Assembly: GCA_023247935.1 (NCBI GenBank)
Contig: JAHFFM010000026.1
Span: 1-15,380 of the forward strand
Direction: 5' to 3'
DNA from: Candidatus Omnitrophota bacterium
Lineage (GTDB): Bacteria > Omnitrophota > Gorgyraeia > 2-02-FULL-51-18
Length of the DNA: 15,380 nt
A model generated the notes under the pieces. The model worked only from the letters and a program-made list of their open reading frames with translations, was not told the origin of the DNA and did not search any database. Below are positions 1 through 6,650 of this stretch, piece after piece; the stretch's first letter is position 1, and each line of letters begins with the position of its first letter. The position numbers and the translations under genes were made by a program.

Positions 1-1
1 G

Positions 2-796
2 CTTCAGTCTACGAAGTGGGGGGATGACAAGGATAGAGTTTTGGTTAAAAGTGACGGCGCATACACCTATCTCACGCCGGATATCGCGTATCATCATAAG
101 AAATTTGGCCGGGGTTTTAAGGAAATAATTGATATTTTGGGTCCGGATCATCATGGTTACATCGCCAGACTCAAGGCTTCGCAGGCCGCTTTAGGACATG
201 ACCCTGAGCGCGTCCAGGTTTTGATCGCGCAGCTGGTCACGCTGTATGAAGGAAAAAAACAAGTCCGCATGTCGACCCGTGCGGGAGAATTTATTACGCT
301 TAGACAAATTTTAGATGAAGTTGGCAGGGACGCGGGCCGATTCTTTTTCGTGATGCGTAAGTTTGACGCGCATTTGGACTTTGATCTGGAATTGGCAAAA
401 AGCCAAACGCCGGATAATCCCGTATTTTATATTCAATACGCACACGCGAGAATCGAAAGCATTAAAAATAAAGCACGGGAAGAAAACGCAAAAATTTCAG
501 GGCAGCCTGAGAAAGCGCTCGATGCATTGAAAGAAGAGTCGGAACTGCGTGTTCTGCGTCTGCTGTCACAGTTCGAAGTTCATATTACCGGCGCCGAGCG
601 CACGCTTGAGCCTTACCGTTTAGTTCCATATCTCATGGAGCTTTCATCGGCATTTCACCGTTTTTATGGTGAAAACCGCGTGGTAACGGAAGATGCCGTA
701 CTTACCGAAGCAAGAATGCTGTTGATTGACGGAGTCCAGCAGGTGATTCGCACCGGATTGAATTTGCTTGGAGTTTCTGCGCCGATTAGGATGTGA
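2..796 (+). CDS. argS: Arginyl-tRNA synthetase, C-terminal part (5' end outside window)
   Basis: Class I aminoacyl-tRNA synthetase that charges tRNA-Arg in the cytoplasm. The frame is open to the left edge, so about 264 C-terminal residues are visible and the N-terminal half, with the HIGH motif, lies outside. The visible start reads STKWGDDKDRVLVKSDG, followed by YTYLTPDIAYH, both typical of ArgS. The KMSKS-loop equivalent is QVRMSTRAGEF near position 270. The DALR anticodon-binding domain begins at VFYIQYAHARIESI (about 421-460) and runs to the end. The C-terminus LLGVSAPIRM is the normal family ending, so the gene is intact at its 3' end. The TGA stop (794-796) is also the first three bases of a long inverted repeat. 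A TTG at 41 is only an internal codon, not the start. Confidence 0.96.
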   Translation, partial: LQSTKWGDDKDRVLVKSDGAYTYLTPDIAYHHKKFGRGFKEIIDILGPDHHGYIARLKASQAALGHDPERVQVLIAQLVTLYEGKKQVRMSTRAGEFITLRQILDEVGRDAGRFFFVMRKFDAHLDFDLELAKSQTPDNPVFYIQYAHARIESIKNKAREENAKISGQPEKALDALKEESELRVLRLLSQFEVHITGAERTLEPYRLVPYLMELSSAFHRFYGENRVVTEDAVLTEARMLLIDGVQQVIRTGLNLLGVSAPIRM

Positions 797-910
797 GGAT
801 GAGGATGAGTTGTGGGTAGTGAGGCGTGGGTGAGGGTGAGTGAAGAGCAGCTCCCTCATCCCCCTCATCCACACCCTAGCCTCACTACCCACAACTCATC
901 CTCATCCTCA
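794..910. repeat. Long inverted repeat (32-bp perfect arms) between argS and mfd
   Basis: Arms 794-825 and 879-910 are perfect reverse complements over 32 bp, enclosing a 53-nt centre. The centre can extend the stem: 826-835 pairs with 863-872 (one G-U pair, six bases bulged at 873-878), and 845-853 is a small GAG/CTC hairpin. The element therefore folds as one long imperfect hairpin. The left half is almost free of C and the right half almost free of G, with short GAGGAT-type iterations at the outer end. The left arm starts exactly at the argS stop codon, and the right arm ends 8 nt before the mfd ATG. No U-tract of terminator length follows (TTTAAATT). It could be an RNA processing or stability element, a mobile palindromic repeat, or a template-switch product. 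Confidence 0.93.
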
Positions 911-918
911 TTTAAATT

Positions 919-2829
919 ATGTTCGAAACCTTAGATTTTTATCCTGGAAAGACCATTTCCTTCGACGTTCTCTTGCGGCGCTTGGATCAATTCGGCTACG
1001 TTCGTAGGGAAAAAATAAGCGAATCCGGCGAATTTAGCCTGCGCGGCGGAATTTTGGATATTTATCCCTTCTATTTTTCTTTTCCCGTTCGATTGGATTT
1101 TATGGACGAAACCGTGGAGAGCGTGCACGGTTTTGACCCGGCTACGGGAACAAAGCTCGAGCCTCATCGCATGGTGATTGTTACTCCGATGCGCGGCAAA
1201 CATGGACGAAAGCACCCCGTTGGACTTCATTCTCTTTTGGCTTACGAAACTCCTTTGGAGTCGTTTGTGGATATCGAGCTTGGGGATTATGTGGTGCATG
1301 TGCTCCATGGGATCGCGATTTACCGCGGTGTCAAATCTTTGAAGAATAAAGAGGGGAAGCCGGAGGATCATTTTTCTTTGGAGTTCGCGGAGAAAAATGT
1401 GTTGTACGTACCGACACGGGATCTTCATTTGATCCAGCGTTATGTTTCTTTTGGGAAAGTGAAGCCGGATCTTTCAAGGCTGGGTTCCAAGCAGTGGGAA
1501 AAAGTGAGGGATAAGGCTAAACAAGGTGTTTTGTCGCTGGCCGCGGATCTTTTAGAGCTGCAGGCGAAACGTCAGGCGCTTCGCGGGCATGCTTTTTCTA
1601 AAGACACGGAGTGGCAGAAAAAACTTGAGGAAGAGTTTCCTTACCAGGAAACCGATGATCAATTACGCGCCAGCAAAGAAATAAAAGCGGATATGGAATC
1701 CACGGTGCCCATGGACCGGTTGATTTGCGGGGACGTGGGCTATGGCAAAACCGAAGTGGCGCTTCGCGCCGCTTTTAAGGCGGTGATGGATGGCAAGCAA
1801 GTGGCGGTGCTAGTGCCAACCACACTTCTGGCTGAGCAGCATTTTGAGACTTTTTCCGAGCGGATGAAAAATTTCCCGGTGTCTGTTCACATGCTTTCAC
1901 GTTTTCAAACGGATTCAGACCAAAAAAGAACCGTGAAAGCGCTTTGGGATGGCAGCTGCGATTTGGTGATCGGCACGCATCGTTTGCTGTCCAAAGACAT
2001 TGGGTTTAAAAATTTGGGACTGGTGATCGTTGATGAAGAACAGCGTTTTGGGGTGAAACACAAAGAGCATTTGAAACGCCTAAGACTTTTGGTGGATGTG
2101 TTGACTCTGACGGCCACACCTATTCCGCGCACACTTTACATGGGGCTTGTAGGCGCCAGAGATTTATCCACGATTCATACTCCTCCAAAAAACCGCAAAC
2201 CCATTGAAACCGTTGTCACGGAATCAAACGATGGCATGGTGCGTCAGGCGATTCAATCGGAATTAAAACGAAAAGGGCAGGTGTTTTTTGTCCATAATCG
2301 CGTGCAGGGGATTGAAACCGTCGCCAAAAAAATAATTTCTCTGGTGCCGGAAGCGAGGATAGCGGTGGGTCATGGGCAAATGCCCGCAAGGGCGCTGGAA
2401 AGCGTAATGAAAAAATTTATTCATGGAGAAGTGGATGTGCTGGTTTCTACTACGATTGTGGAGTCGGGCATTGATATTCCCAACGCGAATACCATTATCA
2501 TCAACCATGCCGATAAATTCGGTTTGTCGGAACTTTATCAGTTGCGGGGAAGGGTGGGGAGATTTGATAGAAGCGCCCATGCTTATCTATTGGTCCCTAA
2601 AGCCGTGTCTTTGACGGAAGAATCCAGGAAGCGCCTTTTGGCGATTGAAAAATTCACGCATTTGGGCGCCGGGTTTCAGGTGGCTATGGAAGATCTTGAA
2701 ATTCGCGGAGCCGGGAGTATTCTGGGCACCGAACAGCATGGGCACATTTCGAATATCGGCTTTGACCTTTATTGCCGCATTTTGAAGGAAACGGTTGAGA
2801 AGTTGAGGCTGGAAAATAGAAAGAATTAA
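919..2829 (+). CDS. mfd: Minimal transcription-repair coupling factor (D2-RID-motor)
   Basis: Superfamily 2 DNA translocase that displaces stalled RNA polymerase and recruits UvrA. At 636 residues it is far shorter than the usual ~1150. Residues 5-80 match the UvrB-like domain 2 of Mfd (SGEFSLRGGILDIYP, VRLDF, FDPATG). Residues ~115-178 are the RNA-polymerase-interacting domain (GDYVVHVLHG, LYVPTRDLHLIQRY). The motor follows: Walker A GDVGYGKTE 271-279, PTTLLAEQH 300-308, DEEQ 372-375, TATPIPRTLYM 398-408, QLRGRVGR 541-548, and the TRG-like DLEIRGAGSILG 592-603. Domains D1a, D1b and D3 and the C-terminal D7 are absent; the protein stops just after the motor (VEKLRLENRKN). An in-frame TAA at 913-915 shows the ATG at 919 is the earliest possible start. 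No clear Shine-Dalgarno is seen. All motor motifs are intact, so I do not call it a pseudogene. Confidence 0.9.
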   Translation: MFETLDFYPGKTISFDVLLRRLDQFGYVRREKISESGEFSLRGGILDIYPFYFSFPVRLDFMDETVESVHGFDPATGTKLEPHRMVIVTPMRGKHGRKHPVGLHSLLAYETPLESFVDIELGDYVVHVLHGIAIYRGVKSLKNKEGKPEDHFSLEFAEKNVLYVPTRDLHLIQRYVSFGKVKPDLSRLGSKQWEKVRDKAKQGVLSLAADLLELQAKRQALRGHAFSKDTEWQKKLEEEFPYQETDDQLRASKEIKADMESTVPMDRLICGDVGYGKTEVALRAAFKAVMDGKQVAVLVPTTLLAEQHFETFSERMKNFPVSVHMLSRFQTDSDQKRTVKALWDGSCDLVIGTHRLLSKDIGFKNLGLVIVDEEQRFGVKHKEHLKRLRLLVDVLTLTATPIPRTLYMGLVGARDLSTIHTPPKNRKPIETVVTESNDGMVRQAIQSELKRKGQVFFVHNRVQGIETVAKKIISLVPEARIAVGHGQMPARALESVMKKFIHGEVDVLVSTTIVESGIDIPNANTIIINHADKFGLSELYQLRGRVGRFDRSAHAYLLVPKAVSLTEESRKRLLAIEKFTHLGAGFQVAMEDLEIRGAGSILGTEQHGHISNIGFDLYCRILKETVEKLRLENRKN

Positions 2830-2861
2830 TAAATATTTAAAATTTTCCATAGGCGCTTTCG

Positions 2862-2891
2862 TTGAAAGCCCTACCTACCGTGTGGTATAGT
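2862..2891 (+). promoter_or_regulatory. Sigma-70-type promoter with extended -10, before the PPIase lipoprotein gene
   Basis: The candidate -35 is TTGAAA (2862-2867), with an 18-bp spacer and -10 TATAGT (2886-2891). A TG at 2883-2884 gives an extended -10. It lies in the only sizeable gap between mfd and the foldase/surA/pdxA/rsmA set. The expected start point, about seven bases after the -10, falls near 2898, only about two bases before the ATG at 2900. Read by eye; no start-site data. Confidence 0.55.
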
Positions 2892-2899
2892 GGCCCGAT

Positions 2900-3769
2900 A
2901 TGAAAAAATTTTGGCCCTTAGTGTTTTTAGTTTTTGTTACGGGGTGCTTTTCATCCAAACTCGCGGATAAAAGCAAGGTGCTGGCGCGTTTCGACGGCAC
3001 CACGATCACTGAGAACCAATTTTTAAAAAAAGTTGAGGCCCTGCCTAAGGCCGTGCCAATCGGCACCGTGGAGCGGAAAAAAGACTTGATTGGCAGCATG
3101 GCTTCCGAGCATTTTCTCTTGAAAGAGGCGCTGCGCCGGGGACTGGACAGGGACCCGGATGTGAAAGAGCTAATGGATGTGGCGCGCAAAAAAATCCTTG
3201 TGGCGAAGCTTATCGAAAAAGAAGTGGATCAAAAAATTCATGTGAATGGCGACGAAGTGGCCAAGTACTACGAATTTCACAAGGAAGAATTTATGACCCC
3301 GCTTCTTTTGCGGGCCTCCCATATTTTGGTCAAAACGGAAGAAGATGCGATTTTGATCAAAACCGCTCTGGACGCGGGTTCGGATTTTGAGGAAACCGCA
3401 AGGCTTAAATCCATGGATGCTACGGCCATTCGAGGCGGAGACCTTGGTTTTTTTCAGAAAGGCCAGTTTGTGCCTGAATTTGAAAAAGTGGTTTTCAGCA
3501 TGAAAAAAGGGGAGATCAGCGATCCGGTGAAAACACCTTTTGGCTATCACGTGATACGCCTAAACGACCGCGTGGAGCCCCGGCTTCGGGAATTAAAGGC
3601 CGTAAAAGGCGTTGTGGAAGAGCGCCTTGTTCTGGAGAAGCGCTCACAGGCCTTTAAAGAGCTTGTTCAGAAATTAAAGGGAAATGTCAAAATTGAAGTG
3701 AATGAGAAAGAGCTTGAAACTCTTCCGTCCAAACCCATTTCCAATTCAAAAAATGAGGGGTCTTCATGA
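2900..3769 (+). CDS. PpiC/PrsA-type peptidyl-prolyl isomerase lipoprotein
   Basis: Predicted envelope foldase that isomerises peptidyl-proline bonds in exported proteins, 289 residues. The N-terminus is a lipoprotein signal peptide with lipobox VTGC (Cys16 as lipid-modified residue). Residues ~27-130 form a SurA/PrsA-like helical chaperone region (FDGTTITENQFLKKV, LLKEALRRG). The parvulin domain spans ~135-223, with ASHILVK (His141), GGDLGFFQKGQFVPEFE and GYHVIRL (His217), so both usual histidines are present. A charged Ser/Asn-rich tail ends the protein. It overlaps the next gene by four bases (ATGA), which implies translational coupling. No Shine-Dalgarno precedes the start, and the predicted promoter would give an almost leaderless transcript. 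A mfd-PpiC-SurA order is, as I recall, also found in some other Gram-negative groups. Confidence 0.9.
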   Translation: MKKFWPLVFLVFVTGCFSSKLADKSKVLARFDGTTITENQFLKKVEALPKAVPIGTVERKKDLIGSMASEHFLLKEALRRGLDRDPDVKELMDVARKKILVAKLIEKEVDQKIHVNGDEVAKYYEFHKEEFMTPLLLRASHILVKTEEDAILIKTALDAGSDFEETARLKSMDATAIRGGDLGFFQKGQFVPEFEKVVFSMKKGEISDPVKTPFGYHVIRLNDRVEPRLRELKAVKGVVEERLVLEKRSQAFKELVQKLKGNVKIEVNEKELETLPSKPISNSKNEGSS

Positions 3770-4719
3770 AAAAAATACTCATCACATTCGCGCTGATTTT
3801 GGCGGTTGCCAGCCCGGCTTGTGATTTATACGCCGCGGACGTTGTTGAAAGAATTTTGGCGGTGGTTAATGACGAGGTGGTGACGGACCAGGATTTAGGA
3901 ATCGTTATGACGCCTGTGTTGGCGCAGTACCGCACGATGTACACGGGGTCCGAGTACGACGACAAGGTCAAGGAAGCGCGCCAGGAATTTCTCAGCAAAG
4001 TCATTGATGACAAAATCATTTTAAGCGAAGCCAAACGTTTGCAGGTGACGGTTACCGATCAGGAAGTGGATGAAATGATGGCGGATGTGCGCAATAAATT
4101 TCCCTCCCGCGAAGCTTTTATAAGCACGATTGAAGAGCAGGGGCTAACCGAGAAAAAGCTTTGGAACCGGTTTCGGGACCAACTGTTGACTCAAAAGCTG
4201 GTTTCTTATGAAGTGAAGTCTAAAGTTTCCGTCTCGCCCGGCGAAGTGAATGAATATTATAAAAATCATTCTCAGGAATTTGTGCAAGGGGATCGAGTCC
4301 ATTTGATGCAGATTTTGATTCGTCTTTCGCTGCATTCAGACGAAGAAGCCAAGTCTCTTGCTGAGGGCCTGGTCGCTCAGCTTCGTGAGGGCAAGCCTTT
4401 TGATGAGCTGGCCAAAGCGCATTCCGAAGGTTCGGAAGCGTCTGCGGGCGGTGACATGGGTTGGGTGGAAAAAGGGCAGCTCATGGGGGAAATTGACGAA
4501 AAAGTATTTTCTCTTGAGCAAGGTCAAATCACGGACCCTATAGCTAGTTCTTTGGGGTATCACCTTTTCAAGGTCGTTGAAAAAGACAAATCTTCCGTGA
4601 AACCTATTTCAGAAGTGAGAAATGCGATTCAAGACATTCTTTTTAAGGACAAATTCCGCGACCGGCTTGACAGTTGGATGAAATCCCTCAAAAAGAATGC
4701 CTACATCTCGATCCGATAA
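3766..4719 (+). CDS. surA: SurA-like periplasmic chaperone / PPIase
   Basis: Periplasmic chaperone for outer-membrane protein folding, 317 residues. A signal peptide covers residues ~1-24 (cleavage likely near LYAA-D). The SurA N-terminal domain begins at VVERILAVVNDEVVTDQDL and runs to about 170. One parvulin domain lies at ~177-272 (ASAGGDMGWVEKGQLMGEID, DPIASSLGYHLFKV). The E. coli protein has two parvulin domains, so this is a shorter form. At the first conserved parvulin His the sequence reads LMQIL (Gln182), whereas the neighbouring lipoprotein has SHIL. The second His is kept (His266). Isomerase activity may be weak and chaperoning the main role. A purine-rich GAGGGG (3755-3760) serves as ribosome site. 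The gene overlaps pdxA by 23 bases, giving the surA-pdxA order known from E. coli. Confidence 0.88.
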   Translation: MKKILITFALILAVASPACDLYAADVVERILAVVNDEVVTDQDLGIVMTPVLAQYRTMYTGSEYDDKVKEARQEFLSKVIDDKIILSEAKRLQVTVTDQEVDEMMADVRNKFPSREAFISTIEEQGLTEKKLWNRFRDQLLTQKLVSYEVKSKVSVSPGEVNEYYKNHSQEFVQGDRVHLMQILIRLSLHSDEEAKSLAEGLVAQLREGKPFDELAKAHSEGSEASAGGDMGWVEKGQLMGEIDEKVFSLEQGQITDPIASSLGYHLFKVVEKDKSSVKPISEVRNAIQDILFKDKFRDRLDSWMKSLKKNAYISIR

Positions 4720-5746
4720 AGTTCGCCTTGCTCTGACACATGGGGATCCCGCCGGAATAGGTCCCGAGGTTTTGGTGAAGGCTTTGGCAAAATGGCCGAA
4801 CCGTTCCGCTTCCCGCATTCTTGTTTTAAGCCAAGCCTTTCTTTTGAACGCGCTTTCAAGAAAATACCGTTTAGATTGCCAGTTTCTGGATATTGCGTCG
4901 CCTGAGCAATGGGATGAGCGCGAGAGGGACATGATTCCCTGTTATTTCGGCAAGGACTCCATGCCTTCTCATTTCTCGCGCGGAGTTTCGCAGAAAAATT
5001 TAACTGAAGCCGCGGTTAAATCGATTGAACTCGCCGTCGATCTAGCCATAAACCACAAGGCGGACGGGATTGTCACGGCCCCGATCAACAAAGCCGGTCT
5101 CAAAAAAGCCGGATTTGACATGCCGGGTCACACGGAGTTTCTGGCAAAATTATCCGGAACAAAACAATATGAAATGATGCTTGTGGGCGGACCTTTGCGC
5201 GTAGTGCTTGTGACGCGGCATGAACCGATTCGAAATGTACCGGAATTAATTACCCGGAAAAGGGTGGAGGAGGCGATTTTGACGGCGGATCGCGAGCTTA
5301 GGCAGTCTTTTGGCATTCGCCGCCCGCGAATCGTGGTTTGCGGATTAAATCCGCATGCCGGTGAGGAGGGAACCATCGGAAAAGAAGAGATACAGATTAT
5401 TTCTCCCGCAGTCGAAAGCGCGAAAAATAAAACGGACGCTGAAATTTTCGGGCCTTTGTCACCGGACGCGCTTTTTGTAGACGCTTACCAGGGCCAATAT
5501 GACGCTGAAATTTGCATGTATCATGATCAGGGGTTAATTCCTCTTAAAATGATCTCTCGTGGGCATGGCGTCAATGTCACCTTAGGGCTTCCTTTTGTGC
5601 GTACTTCGCCTGACCATGGAACCGCTTATGACATTGCCGGAAAGGGCGTAGCGGACGCGGGTTCTATGACCGAGGCATTGGAATGTGCGTTTCAATTAGT
5701 AAAAAACCGTCGATCTTTCGGACGTGGTCCCATGGGGAGGCGTTAG
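4697..5746 (+). CDS. pdxA: 4-hydroxythreonine-4-phosphate dehydrogenase
   Basis: Cytoplasmic NAD-dependent enzyme of the DXP-dependent vitamin B6 pathway. It oxidises 4-phosphohydroxy-L-threonine, whose product PdxJ then uses. The 349 residues show GDPAGIGPE (16-24), TAPINKAGL (127-135), PGHTEFLAKLSGT (143-155), VTRHEPIRNVPE (172-183), NPHAGEEGTIGKEE (218-231), YHDQGLIPLK (275-284) and NVTLGLPFVRTSPDHGTA (293-310). His175, His220 and His276 match the three metal-binding histidines of the family. The start overlaps surA by 23 bases. The normal C-terminus would end near AFQLVKNRR; the last ten residues, SFGRGPMGRR, and the TAG stop are encoded mostly by the left arm of a long inverted repeat, so the tail looks acquired. 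Confidence 0.95.
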   Translation: MPTSRSDKVRLALTHGDPAGIGPEVLVKALAKWPNRSASRILVLSQAFLLNALSRKYRLDCQFLDIASPEQWDERERDMIPCYFGKDSMPSHFSRGVSQKNLTEAAVKSIELAVDLAINHKADGIVTAPINKAGLKKAGFDMPGHTEFLAKLSGTKQYEMMLVGGPLRVVLVTRHEPIRNVPELITRKRVEEAILTADRELRQSFGIRRPRIVVCGLNPHAGEEGTIGKEEIQIISPAVESAKNKTDAEIFGPLSPDALFVDAYQGQYDAEICMYHDQGLIPLKMISRGHGVNVTLGLPFVRTSPDHGTAYDIAGKGVADAGSMTEALECAFQLVKNRRSFGRGPMGRR

Positions 5747-5791
5747 AGACCCATGAAGACCCGCTAACGCCTCCCCATGGGACCACGTCCG
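5719..5791. repeat. Long inverted repeat (28-bp perfect arms) across the pdxA stop codon
   Basis: Arms 5719-5746 and 5764-5791 are perfect reverse complements over 28 bp, with a 17-nt loop. The left arm encodes the last residues of PdxA and ends exactly with its TAG stop. The right arm finishes 20 nt before the rsmA ATG. Each arm carries the self-complementary core CCCATGGG, so alternative folds are possible. The arm sequence is unrelated to the argS-mfd repeat, apart from a short shared GAGGCGT that may be chance. No T-run follows, so it is not a canonical intrinsic terminator, and rsmA downstream appears to belong to the same transcript. Confidence 0.95.
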
Positions 5792-5811
5792 GTAGGCGTC
5801 CGGTAGGCGTC
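5786..5811. repeat. 11-bp tandem repeat directly before rsmA
   Basis: CGTCCGGTAGG occurs at 5786-5796 and 5797-5807, followed by a partial CGTC (5808-5811) that abuts the rsmA ATG. The first copy overlaps the end of the right hairpin arm by six bases. It fills the position where a ribosome-binding site would be expected, and no good one is visible. Confidence 0.85.
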
Positions 5812-6630
5812 ATGGAAAATCAACCCCTGGATTTTTCCCCAAAAAAGCGTTTTGGACAGAATTTTATGACTCAGGAAAGCGATTTGGGTTTTATCGCGGA
5901 TGCTTTGGGTCTTGAAAAAGGGCAGCCGGTTTTGGAGATTGGCCCCGGTCTTGGCGCGCTAACCCGCGTTTTATTGGAAAAAGGTTTTCAGGTTTACGCA
6001 GTGGAAAAGGACCGTGCCTTAATTGATTTTTTAAAAAAGGAATTTCAGGGAAAGCCGCTTCAAATTTTTTCAGGCGATATTCTGCAATTTGATCCCAAAA
6101 AAGAAATTAGCGGGCCATTCCCCATGGCCGTCGTAGGAAATATTCCTTACAACATCACATCACCGATTCTTTTTTGGCTCGTGGAGCGCCGTGATTTATT
6201 CAGCCATGTCGTTTTGACCATGCAAAAAGAAGTGGCTGAAAGAATCACCGGAAGGCCCGGGAGCAAGATTTGGGGAGCCTTGTCCGTGTCTGTGCAGGCT
6301 TACGCGAACGTCTCTTTTTTGAAATTAATTTCAAAGGCGAATTTCAAACCTGTTCCAAAGGTGGATTCGGCTGTTATAAGGCTGAATTTTCTGCCAAAAC
6401 CTTGTTATGCGGAAGGCATTGGAGAGTTTTTTCATTTAATCGTCGCAAAAGCCTTTCAAAAACGTCGCAAAACGCTGCTGAATGCTTTGGAAAATCCAGA
6501 GAAAGGCCTCTCCAAGGAGCTCTTAAAAAAAGCATTTTTGGAAACCGGGCTTGAGGTCAGCCAAAGACCCGAAACCTTGGAAGTAAAGCAATGGGCGGCC
6601 CTGGCGTTATGCCTGTCCAGGTCGCGTTAA
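5812..6630 (+). CDS. rsmA: 16S rRNA (adenine1518-N6/adenine1519-N6)-dimethyltransferase
   Basis: SAM-dependent methyltransferase (KsgA family) that dimethylates two adjacent adenosines in the helix 45 loop of 16S rRNA during small-subunit assembly. With the ATG at 5812 the protein has 272 residues, the normal family length. Motifs: KKRFGQNFM (11-19), SAM motif I VLEIGPGLGALT (40-51), acidic VEKDR (64-68), GDIL (88-91), catalytic motif NIPYNITSP (110-118) and FKPVPKVDSAVIRLNF (178-193). The C-terminal helical domain contains AFQKRRKTLLNAL. The frame stays open upstream through the hairpin into pdxA, but no start codon lies between 5686 and 5812 in that frame and family homology begins at 5812. 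It follows pdxA as in E. coli, but across a hairpin and a tandem repeat. Confidence 0.95.
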   Translation: MENQPLDFSPKKRFGQNFMTQESDLGFIADALGLEKGQPVLEIGPGLGALTRVLLEKGFQVYAVEKDRALIDFLKKEFQGKPLQIFSGDILQFDPKKEISGPFPMAVVGNIPYNITSPILFWLVERRDLFSHVVLTMQKEVAERITGRPGSKIWGALSVSVQAYANVSFLKLISKANFKPVPKVDSAVIRLNFLPKPCYAEGIGEFFHLIVAKAFQKRRKTLLNALENPEKGLSKELLKKAFLETGLEVSQRPETLEVKQWAALALCLSRSR

Positions 6631-6650
6631 CCATGATATATTAGGAGCTT

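Noticed and set aside
797..836. G-quadruplex in the G-rich half of the hairpin
   Set aside because: Only three GGG runs occur (814-816, 828-830, 834-836), with a long first spacer. Only a weak two-tetrad form would be possible, and the 32-bp duplex would compete strongly.
644..892. Minus-strand open frame of 82 codons across the argS end and the hairpin
   Set aside because: It overlaps the conserved end of argS and the low-complexity repeat (Ser/His-rich translation) and resembles no protein.
794..910. The argS-mfd hairpin as a Rho-independent terminator
   Set aside because: No run of T follows the stem (only TTTAAATT), the stem is much longer than usual and the mfd start follows at once. 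A processing or repeat element fits better.
919..2829. mfd as a pseudogene truncated by the upstream palindrome
   Set aside because: Internal loss between D2 and RID and loss of D7 cannot come from a 5' event, and no frameshift or missing motor motif is seen in 636 codons.
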